Shown here: piece after piece, positions 1 through 6,860 of the stretch | Layout of the letters: each line of letters starts with the position of its first letter | How positions within the stretch are numbered: position 1 is the first letter of the stretch | Source of the DNA: Candidatus Eiseniibacteriota bacterium | GTDB lineage: Bacteria; JAFGKV01 | Length of the DNA stretch: 21,113 bases | Reading direction: 5' to 3' | Assembly (NCBI GenBank): GCA_025453925.1 | Contig: JALOPK010000015.1 | Coordinates: 1 to 21,113 of the forward strand | Notes under the pieces: model-generated | The model's input: only the letters and a program-made list of their open reading frames with translations | The model's database searches: none | Told to the model about the DNA's origin: nothing | Made by a program: the position numbers and the translations under genes

Positions 1-814
1 CCCCGAAGCTCAGATCCTCGTCGTCATAGCGGATCTTGTAGCCCGAGCGGAGCGCCACCATCTCGGAAAACCAGTACTCCATGCCAACGGTGTAGCGCTC
101 CTGGTTGTCGCTGGGATGACTGCCGGCGAAGGCGACGGTGAGCCGGTGGGGGCCGAACTGCACGGGGTCCATCGCGAACCCGAGGTTGAAGTTGATCGGG
201 AGGGGGAATCGCTCGCTGATGAACGTGAGGTCAGGTCCGAAGTTGGTGACGGACATGCCGATCCGCAGCGACCGGAATCCCGTGTCATAGTGCGTGCCGA
301 CATCGGCCGACCACCCCGCCGCGTCGACATCATGGGCATAGAGGTGTATGTACTTGGCCGTGACCCCGAAACTGAACTTGTCGGTGAGGAACCGGGAATA
401 CGTCAGTCCAACCGCCATATCACGGGCGGTGAACATCTGACCTGTTCCGTTGGGATAGAACGGAGTAGTCACCTCCATGTCATCCATGTGCAGCAGAATC
501 GCTGACACCCCGATGACGCCCGCGCCACCCGGTGCCGGGGTGGCGAAGGCGAGGAACTCACACTGAATGTCGGCAGGCCACTCGGTGTGCGACAGCAGCA
601 ACTGACGCTGATCGAGCAGGCTCAGCGCACCCGGGTTGTAGTACGTGGCCGACACGTCATCGGTCACGGCCAGGAACGCCTCGCCCATCCCCACCGCGCG
701 GGGGGATACGCCGATCTGAAGGAAATTGGCGCCGGCCGTTCCGACCTTGACCTGCGCCTGCACCATGCCCGGAACTGCGAAGAGTACGGCGACAAGAGCA
801 ATCGTCTTCCTCAT
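1..814 (-). CDS. PorV/PorQ-family outer-membrane beta-barrel protein (3' end beyond window)
   Basis: Reading down from the ATG at 812-814, 271 codons are open to the left edge, so the C-terminus is missing. Residues 1-20 form a signal peptide (MRKTIALVAVLFAVPGMVQA) with an AQA cleavage site. The mature protein starts with the PorV/PorQ/UPF0164 signature: GTAGANFLQIGVSPRAVGMG, then a D-D-V-S-A-T-Y-Y-N-P-G-A-L stretch (about residues 53-65). Alternating amphipathic strands follow, as expected for an outer-membrane barrel of the FadL-like fold. In Bacteroidetes, PorV binds the C-terminal domain of T9SS cargo and shuttles it to the attachment complex; other family members lack a known role. The gene lies 18 nt after the exoprotein gene, with an SD (GGGGAGGG, complement of 821-828), so it is the third gene of the operon. 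Family assignment is strong; a role in secretion is inferred. Confidence 0.85.
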   Translation of the reverse strand, partial: MRKTIALVAVLFAVPGMVQAQVKVGTAGANFLQIGVSPRAVGMGEAFLAVTDDVSATYYNPGALSLLDQRQLLLSHTEWPADIQCEFLAFATPAPGGAGVIGVSAILLHMDDMEVTTPFYPNGTGQMFTARDMAVGLTYSRFLTDKFSFGVTAKYIHLYAHDVDAAGWSADVGTHYDTGFRSLRIGMSVTNFGPDLTFISERFPLPINFNLGFAMDPVQFGPHRLTVAFAGSHPSDNQERYTVGMEYWFSEMVALRSGYKIRYDDEDLSFG

Positions 815-832
815 GGTAACCCTCCCCGGCGT

Positions 833-2938
833 CTACTTCAGCACCACGAACTTGCCCACCTCGACGTTGCCGCTCTTCGGCCCTGAGGTGTATTCGACGC
901 TGAAGAGGTAGACATCGCTGACAATGGACTGGTTGTTGCGGCTGATGAGATCCCACGCCTCCCGAGGGCTGTTCGCATTGGTATGCTCCACGGTATCGAC
1001 CAGGTCGCCGTCCAGCGTGTAGATCCTAATCAGTGCCGTTCCCGGCGCGAGATTGACAAAGTCTATTCTGCGGGTGTGTTCGCTCCAGCGGACGCTGGAA
1101 TCATAGGCTTCCCATTGCAGCCCCTCGTAGTCCGCATCGATTCTGTATGGGTTCGGCACGACTCTGACCGGGAGGTCGGTGCCGAAGTCGTTGGCACCCG
1201 GGAAGACCGGCCCGATCTCCAGGTAGTTCTTCAGGATTGAACTCTCCAAAGGTCCCAGACCCGCGCGTTCGTTGCCGGTGTCGAATGCCACGACCGCGTA
1301 GTAGTAGGGGTAGAGGGCAGTGAGCCCCTCGTCTACGTATGTATAGGCATAGGGCTCTCCCGGGGCGCCCTGGTAGGCGGGAGGAGGCCATTCAGGATCG
1401 TACTCAACCAAGGTGTCAGACCTCGCCCACTCGTAGAGCAAGGTGGAACTCTCCAGGGTGCCGTAGCGACTCCGATAGATGCGATACCCTGCGAAGTCCT
1501 GAAGATAGGTGAACGGGTCGATGCTCTGTTCCGAGTTGTTCGACCAGTGGATGGTCACCCTGTTCTCGTCGGGCACGGCCATGACCTGAGGCGCATCCGG
1601 CGGCGGCGGCCCCCTGAAGTCGGGGATCCCGTCTCCCTCCACCCAGATCGTGTCACCTCCCTCGATGCGGAACTCCCCGAAGTACCCGTCGCCATCGGTA
1701 TCGATGCCGGGGATGTCATACACCCGGGCGGCCCAGACGGAGTTCGCCGCGACATCGGCAAGGTTGAACACGCCCGGCGAACGTACGAAGTTCGCTCCGC
1801 AGACATAGGCCAGCGTCACGGGCAGGGTGTCCCCCGCGGCGATGTCGAAGGGCCCAAACGACAGGAGGTACCTGGTATCCTCGTACGGCGTGCCCGCGGG
1901 AATCTGATCGGCCACGTCGATCTGGTTCGGGTCGAAATAGCCGTTGGACATGATGCGGTACTTGGCCTTGTCGCCGTCCGGCGTGCCCCTGACGTCAAAT
2001 GGATCTGACACCACGCGAGGTCCCCAGTCGCGCTGGGAATTGGTATCGGACAGCCACCAGTTGTAGCTCACCCGCAGGTCCGGATTCGGTGTTCGCACGA
2101 TGCGGACGCCGCTCACGCCGGTGGTGCCGTCCGACCCGAAGTAGTCGGCGATCCAGGCCAGGTTGATGGTGATCGAATCCCCGAATACGTCAGTCGTCTT
2201 CTCAGCGAAGCCGGTGACATCGTCCTGTGCGCCGTCGCTGAGGTCCGTGTTGGGTCCGACGCAGTCCGCATCGATGTAGACCCCCAGGTAGACATCGCGG
2301 ATCGACTCGCCGTCGGTGCGGATGTTCTTCACGCTGAAGTCGAACAGCACGAAGTCCTCGGCGTACGAGTAGCTCCAAGCATAGCTGCGCTGCGTCACTT
2401 CAATGCCCAAAGGAGTGTGGGACGTGGGAACATCGTCGAACGTGCTCGTGACAAACGTGTCTGCGTAGACGGCGATGTAGTCCTGCTCGGACACGGCACG
2501 GCCAGAAATCAGGGAATCGCTACTGGTGATGGACAACGATTCGATGAGGCACGGGGCCGCTTTGAACGTGCAGGGAAACATCTCATTCTCGTGCGCCCAG
2601 CCATCCGCTCCCACCGACACCAGCGTGTCGTTGTCCACCACGCCGCCGACCCACATGGCGCCCTGGAACAGATAGTCGACGCCAGACCCGCCCGGGAACT
2701 CGCACTTGGGATACCAGTATTCGGTCCCCCGGTAGTCGATCTGCTCGTCGTTGCCGAAGAATCCGAAGTTGGATATCGTCAACCAGACATTGCCGACCTT
2801 GTGCTGTTTCTGTTCACGCAGTGGATCGCCTGCGGCCGGGGCGTACTGGCCGGCCCCCGCCGGCCCAGTGGCCGCCGTGCGAGCCCCTGCAGGCGCAACC
2901 AGGAGCACCAGAAGTGCGGCGATGACGCGCGGCTTCAT
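833..2938 (-). CDS. Exported multidomain protein with FN3 and Por/T9SS-like C-terminal sorting domain
   Basis: This 701-aa protein has a signal peptide (residues 1-19, ending PAGA) and a long N-terminal region (about 45-440) of mixed beta character that I do not recognise. One DTDGDG calcium-type loop sits near residues 413-418. A proline run (443-447) leads into an FN3-like domain (about 448-565; HWSNNS, GYRIYRS, YYYAVVAFD). Residues 588-701 look like a Por secretion tail or FlgD-type Ig domain: VVPNPYR, then IRIYTLDGDLVDTV, then SDVYLFSVEY, then GKFVVLK at the end. In T9SS bacteria such tails direct secretion and surface anchoring. The ATG at 2938 has an AGGGAGG SD (complement of 2945-2951) that overlaps the upstream receptor stop codon, indicating translational coupling. 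Export and the C-terminal fold are well supported; substrate and activity are unknown. No catalytic motif is visible. Confidence 0.85.
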   Translation of the reverse strand: MKPRVIAALLVLLVAPAGARTAATGPAGAGQYAPAAGDPLREQKQHKVGNVWLTISNFGFFGNDEQIDYRGTEYWYPKCEFPGGSGVDYLFQGAMWVGGVVDNDTLVSVGADGWAHENEMFPCTFKAAPCLIESLSITSSDSLISGRAVSEQDYIAVYADTFVTSTFDDVPTSHTPLGIEVTQRSYAWSYSYAEDFVLFDFSVKNIRTDGESIRDVYLGVYIDADCVGPNTDLSDGAQDDVTGFAEKTTDVFGDSITINLAWIADYFGSDGTTGVSGVRIVRTPNPDLRVSYNWWLSDTNSQRDWGPRVVSDPFDVRGTPDGDKAKYRIMSNGYFDPNQIDVADQIPAGTPYEDTRYLLSFGPFDIAAGDTLPVTLAYVCGANFVRSPGVFNLADVAANSVWAARVYDIPGIDTDGDGYFGEFRIEGGDTIWVEGDGIPDFRGPPPPDAPQVMAVPDENRVTIHWSNNSEQSIDPFTYLQDFAGYRIYRSRYGTLESSTLLYEWARSDTLVEYDPEWPPPAYQGAPGEPYAYTYVDEGLTALYPYYYAVVAFDTGNERAGLGPLESSILKNYLEIGPVFPGANDFGTDLPVRVVPNPYRIDADYEGLQWEAYDSSVRWSEHTRRIDFVNLAPGTALIRIYTLDGDLVDTVEHTNANSPREAWDLISRNNQSIVSDVYLFSVEYTSGPKSGNVEVGKFVVLK

Positions 2939-2950
2939 TATGCAGCCTCC

Positions 2951-5900
2951 CTAGAAGGTAGTTCTGACGCCGACGCGAACATTGCGGCCGGCATGGTAGT
3001 TGTACGGGTCGCGGAGGTAGAGGCGACCATCGCCCCATGGTGTCCCCCATTGCCCGTACACCTCGCGGACGTTTTGGCGATCGAGGATGTTGCGGACGTC
3101 GAGTATCAGGTCAAGCCCGAGCCCCGCCACCTGGAATCCCTTATCAATCTTGAGATCCAACTCGCTGGTGTACGATTTGCGCACGTTGTTGGCGACGTTT
3201 TCTCCTTCGATCTTGGTGCCATCCTCGTCGGTGAGTGTATACGGAAGCCCGCTTCCATACTTCCAGAGGATGTTGACGCCCCAGTCCGAGGGGAGCCCCA
3301 CCCCGAAGAAACGGACTTCGTCACCCGGGAAGAAACGAAAATCAAGGCTCGTGGTGAGCGAGTGACGCTCGTCCCAGTCGAGGTAGTTCTCCTTCAGTGG
3401 GAGGTTCTCACCGGCATATCCGGAGTCGTACACGCTCCGGTCGGACGAGCTCTTGCCCGTGGCGATCATGTAGCTGTAGGCAGCGTTTCCGCTGATGTGG
3501 TTGGAGTACCGCTTCTCGAAGTTCACTTCGAATCCTCTGACCCGTCCGTAGTCCACATTCCCGTAGACGTAGAACCGGTCGAATCGGTCGCCCAGCACCC
3601 ACTGGTTCACCAGATCAAACACGTCCTTGAAGAAGCCCGTCACGTCCACCTTGAAGTTGTCGTTAAACGCGTGATCAACGCCGAACTCGTAGGCCACGGT
3701 GCGTTCCGGCAGAAGATTGGGATTGCCGAAGAGGTTGTAGGCCGAGGGCCCCTGGGTATCCCGGGCGAACACCTTGTCGAATTCCGGCCATTCCACGAAA
3801 TGCCCGTAGTTGAAGTAGAGCACATCCCGATCCGTGATGGGATGGCTGATGCCTATCCGAGGGCTCAGGTAGAACTTCCACATTTCCAGGGGGATCAACT
3901 CGCCGCTCTGGTCATATACCTCGCGACCCTCAAGGTCGCTGCCCAGGTAGCGGAAATCGAGCCGCGCACCCGCGTTCACGATCAGCCCCTCGAACTCCAT
4001 CTTGTCCTGCGCATACAGGGCCCCGTCAACCGGTTTGCGGGCATAGAAGTCGCGGAACGTGCCGCGATCGGGGTATCCCCCCACGCTGTCGGCCTCATCA
4101 TCCTCGAAGGGGAACTCATGCTGCGGATACTGGATCTCGCTGTGCGAGAAATCGTTGATGTTGAGCATGAACCCGGCTTTCGCCTGGTGGTGCTGGCCAG
4201 CCTGGGTGGTCAGGTCGAACTTCACCGTCCCGATGGTCTCGCGACGCTCGTGATACTGTGCCCAGACGTCGTAGGTCCCTTCCCGCCCGGCATTCCAGGC
4301 ACCGCTCCAGTTGGCGTCTTCGTAGGGCTCGCCGAACAGGTCGCAGACGCCGTTGCTGTTGTAGTCGACCCACTCACTGGCTGAGTCGTCGGCATCCCCG
4401 CTTCCATCAGGCTCACCATTGCCGTTCTCGTCATCCCACTGGCTTCGCCACTCGGGAGGATCATACTTGCCGTTGCCTTCGGCGCCATTGGGATTTGCCT
4501 GGGAGTAGTTGTCTCCCGCGGGATCCGGGTTGGCAAGGGCGTCGTAACCCGGTTCCTGTTCGTCGGGGATGCCGTCGATCCCCACATCGTAGAAGGGCTC
4601 GGCCTCGAACCCCGGATCCGCGAAGCCGTCATAGGGATCCCACAGTCCATTGCCGTTCCAGTCGGTGTAGCGTTCTCCGGGATCGTACACGCCGTTGGAG
4701 TCCGCGAAGGCGAAGGCGCGTATGCCTTCAGTGGTAACGACCCACATCTGGTCAACCCTCATGTCGCCCTCGCCGGGTTGCCAGACTCCGTCACTGTTCA
4801 GGTCGTTCCACGGATCGTAGTCGCCGTTGAACTCGTAGTCGATGTAGGCGACCTCATTGTTACCCCACTCGCCATCCCCGTCACGATCGACGAAACTCCA
4901 GCCATCCTGGTAGGGCTCGCCTTCGTCCCATCTCCCATTGCCGTTGAGGTCACCGTATGCCTCGGCAAAGTCAAACTGGTCGTTGGGAGCGTCGTACATC
5001 CCGTTTCCGTTCAGGTCTTCGTAGGGCTCGCCCGGGTCCCAGATCCCGTTGCCTTCACCCGCGGAACGGTCACCCGTGAACGGCATGCCGTCGGCCCCAT
5101 AGTCCTGGAACGGCTCTCCATCACTCCACGGTTCGTGATAGTCGGGAACTGAACCCCTGTAGCTCCCCCAGAAACTGCCCCAGGGAAGTATTGCGAGGTT
5201 GTCGAGATCGGCCAGGAGATCATAGAACGTGCGGTAGTCGCCCCACGACCCCCATGTCCCCACGGGAACGATCTTGGGGAACCAGTCCGGGCGATGGCCG
5301 CCGGGGAGCAGCTCGTACCGCGTCTTGAACAGACCCGCATTCACCGTGTAGAACGTATTGTTGCTGAGCGTATGGGTCCAGTTCAGGTTGAAATGGTTCG
5401 AGATCCGCAGCGTCCGGTAGTTGGTCTCGGGCGTGTAGCGCTTTGCCCAGTCTGAGCCCTCATTTCGGTCGTATGAGCCGCGATAGCTCAGGGTCATCTT
5501 CATCGAAGGTCTGAAACGGTAGCTGACCTTGCTCGATGCGGAGTAGCTGTTGTACTGCCGCTCCGGGATGCTGAGGCCGAGCACATCACGGTCCGGCCGG
5601 TCGCGGCCGTTGGGGCGGTAGCCGTCAGTGACATCCCCGTCGAACGACAGGAAGTAGCTGAGGTTGTCACCGGGCAGATCCAGGCCGAGTCGAGGAAGAA
5701 GAAACGTGGTCAGGGGTTCCGGCCCGCCCAGTGAGAGGGTCACGTGCTGGGTGTTGAACGAGAACTCGCCCGGTATGATCTTCGAACCCCCCGCGCTCAG
5801 CGCGTCAGTCAGGAAGCTGAAGCTCCCGGAAGTCGTGCTGACATTCCCTTCCTTTGTCACGAGGTTGATGATGCCCGACTGGGCATTCCCGTACTCGGCG

Positions 5901-6541
5901 TTGAACCCGCCAGTGAGAACAGACATCTCCTCGATGGCGTTCTGCGCCACGGTAATCCCGGAATTGCCGCCGACCAGCGGGTCATTGATGACCATGCCAT
6001 CCACCATGTAGATGACTTCGCCGCCGCGGCCGCCCCGGACGTGTAGTTCCCCGCCTTCGAGCTTGATGGATGTCTGCGCCTCGAGTATGTCCGCGTACGT
6101 GTCGACGGGCATGTTCTGCAGCGTCTCCGCGTTGATCTGACGTCGGGAGTCGGTCACGTCGACCTCGACAATGGAGCGCTCCGCCTTGACCTCCACCGCT
6201 GCCATGTCGATGGCCTGGGTGGCCATCTTGAGTGTCTTCAGGTCAGTGGTAAGGTCGCTGGCGATCAACACATCGGTCACGCGGATGTCGGAGAAGCCCA
6301 TCATGCTCACCAGAATCGTCTGCCGCCCGGGGGGCACTTGGATGATCGAGAAGAAACCATCCTCGCCGCACACGGCCCCAAAGTAGGTCCCTTCGACGAG
6401 GATTTGTGCTCCCGGGAGCGGGCCGCCCTTTTCGTCGACTACGCGGCCGACGACCTTGCCGGTTGTTCCGGCGGCGACCATCCCGGCGGTGAGCGCCAAC
6501 GCAAATGCGCAGACGAACGCGCAACGCGCATACCGACCCAT
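2951..6541 (-). CDS. TonB-dependent receptor (SusC-like) with Asp-rich repeat insertion
   Basis: This 1196-aa outer-membrane receptor would take up or handle a ligand using TonB energy; the ligand is unknown. A signal peptide (about 1-24) is followed by a carboxypeptidase-regulatory-like domain (about 28-105; GRVVDEKGGPLPGAQILVEG). The plug comes next (about 130-230; HVRGGRGGEVIYMVDGMVIN, NAEYGNAQSGIINLVTK). The rest is barrel strands, ending in aromatic F1196 as expected for a BAM substrate. Residues about 468-758 interrupt the barrel with a repeated Asp/Gly/Asn region, listed separately; without it the length would be near the usual 900 aa. No clear TonB box was seen. The ATG at 6541 has a perfect AAGGAGG SD (complement of 6549-6555). 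It is the first gene of a three-gene operon with a strong promoter at 6670-6698. Receptor identity is secure; transport substrate cannot be told. Confidence 0.93.
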   Translation of the reverse strand: MGRYARCAFVCAFALALTAGMVAAGTTGKVVGRVVDEKGGPLPGAQILVEGTYFGAVCGEDGFFSIIQVPPGRQTILVSMMGFSDIRVTDVLIASDLTTDLKTLKMATQAIDMAAVEVKAERSIVEVDVTDSRRQINAETLQNMPVDTYADILEAQTSIKLEGGELHVRGGRGGEVIYMVDGMVINDPLVGGNSGITVAQNAIEEMSVLTGGFNAEYGNAQSGIINLVTKEGNVSTTSGSFSFLTDALSAGGSKIIPGEFSFNTQHVTLSLGGPEPLTTFLLPRLGLDLPGDNLSYFLSFDGDVTDGYRPNGRDRPDRDVLGLSIPERQYNSYSASSKVSYRFRPSMKMTLSYRGSYDRNEGSDWAKRYTPETNYRTLRISNHFNLNWTHTLSNNTFYTVNAGLFKTRYELLPGGHRPDWFPKIVPVGTWGSWGDYRTFYDLLADLDNLAILPWGSFWGSYRGSVPDYHEPWSDGEPFQDYGADGMPFTGDRSAGEGNGIWDPGEPYEDLNGNGMYDAPNDQFDFAEAYGDLNGNGRWDEGEPYQDGWSFVDRDGDGEWGNNEVAYIDYEFNGDYDPWNDLNSDGVWQPGEGDMRVDQMWVVTTEGIRAFAFADSNGVYDPGERYTDWNGNGLWDPYDGFADPGFEAEPFYDVGIDGIPDEQEPGYDALANPDPAGDNYSQANPNGAEGNGKYDPPEWRSQWDDENGNGEPDGSGDADDSASEWVDYNSNGVCDLFGEPYEDANWSGAWNAGREGTYDVWAQYHERRETIGTVKFDLTTQAGQHHQAKAGFMLNINDFSHSEIQYPQHEFPFEDDEADSVGGYPDRGTFRDFYARKPVDGALYAQDKMEFEGLIVNAGARLDFRYLGSDLEGREVYDQSGELIPLEMWKFYLSPRIGISHPITDRDVLYFNYGHFVEWPEFDKVFARDTQGPSAYNLFGNPNLLPERTVAYEFGVDHAFNDNFKVDVTGFFKDVFDLVNQWVLGDRFDRFYVYGNVDYGRVRGFEVNFEKRYSNHISGNAAYSYMIATGKSSSDRSVYDSGYAGENLPLKENYLDWDERHSLTTSLDFRFFPGDEVRFFGVGLPSDWGVNILWKYGSGLPYTLTDEDGTKIEGENVANNVRKSYTSELDLKIDKGFQVAGLGLDLILDVRNILDRQNVREVYGQWGTPWGDGRLYLRDPYNYHAGRNVRVGVRTTF
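4268..5140 (-). repeat. Asp/Asn/Gly-rich EF-hand-loop-like protein repeats inside the TonB receptor
   Basis: The region encodes receptor residues about 468-758. About 13 degenerate copies of a loop resembling D-x-N-G-N-G-x-W/Y-D are visible. Examples are DLNGNGMYD (509-517), DLNGNGRWD (531-539), DRDGDGEWG (552-560), DLNSDGVWQ (580-588), DWNGNGLWD (627-635), DENGNGEPD (704-712) and DYNSNGVCD (726-734). Several are followed by P-G-E-P-Y-x-D. The pattern matches the oxygen-ligand spacing of EF-hand, dockerin or TSP3 calcium loops. It lies between barrel segments, so it is probably an extracellular loop domain. Calcium binding is inferred, not shown. Confidence 0.8.
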
Positions 6542-6548
6542 GCTCCAA

Positions 6549-6555
6549 CCTCCTT
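6549..6555 (-). promoter_or_regulatory. Ribosome binding site of the TonB receptor gene
   Basis: The complement reads AAGGAGG seven bases upstream of the ATG at 6541, a full match to the anti-SD. It fixes the receptor start. Confidence 0.85.
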
Positions 6556-6669
6556 AGAGCGGCGCGCGGCCTGATGCCGGAGCGCCGGCCTCGACACGTC
6601 CAGGTGCACGTAGAATCCGGGGCGTCCTGCAGACAACAGGAGCCCGAACACCAACTGACGAACTAGGAT

Positions 6670-6698
6670 AGTGTAGCCCGACAGAGGTCGGGTGTCAA
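6670..6698 (-). promoter_or_regulatory. Sigma70-type promoter for the TonB receptor operon
   Basis: On the minus strand TTGACA (6693-6698) is followed after exactly 17 bp by TACACT (6670-6675). The start site would be near 6662, leaving about 120 nt of leader before the ATG at 6541. The leader holds a GC-rich hairpin (GCCGG/CCGGC, 6576-6589). The 17-bp spacer is almost filled by a perfect inverted repeat, annotated separately. No other promoter is visible ahead of the two downstream genes, so all three probably depend on this one. Confidence 0.7.
6677..6692. promoter_or_regulatory. Perfect inverted repeat between -35 and -10, possible operator
   Basis: The sequence CCCGAC-AGAG-GTCGGG has 6-bp perfect arms and a 4-bp centre. 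It occupies nearly the whole spacer of the TonB operon promoter, where a bound dimeric repressor or MerR-type activator would act. Operator function is inferred from position only. Confidence 0.4.
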
Positions 6699-6746
6699 CT
6701 GCGAAGCAGGGTTCAGGGCGCGGCTTGGGCGCATGCACCGTTGGGG

Positions 6747-6775
6747 TTGACCCGGCTCGGTCCGGGACCTATTGT
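6747..6775 (+). promoter_or_regulatory. Sigma70-type promoter for the divergent lipoprotein gene
   Basis: TTGACC (6747-6752), a 17-bp spacer, and TATTGT (6770-6775) place a start near 6782. This gives a leader of about 79 nt to the ATG at 6861. It also argues against the in-frame start at 6741, which would lie upstream of the promoter. A 6-bp hairpin (CCACGA/TCGTGG, 6789-6806) sits at the 5' end of the leader and could protect the mRNA. The -35 is about 50 bp from the -35 of the opposing operon, so the two may be co-regulated. Confidence 0.6.
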
Positions 6776-6860
6776 ATTCGGGTTTCTCCCACGAGTGTTT
6801 TCGTGGCGCCGCATCATGCGATCGGCGTCACTGCCTTCACCCCAGCGTGGAGTCCCTATC

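Noticed and set aside
2417-4384. 655-codon open frame on the plus strand across the exoprotein and TonB receptor genes
   Set aside because: It lies opposite two convincing genes, has no SD, and no family motif. Long antisense frames are expected in GC-rich coding DNA.
4268-5140. DNA-level tandem repeat or CRISPR-like array
   Set aside because: The repetition is at protein level and degenerate in DNA; spacing is irregular and the frame is open throughout.
6741-6860. Longer in-frame N-terminus for the lipoprotein
   Set aside because: It would begin upstream of the promoter at 6747-6775 and would bury the lipoprotein signal sequence.
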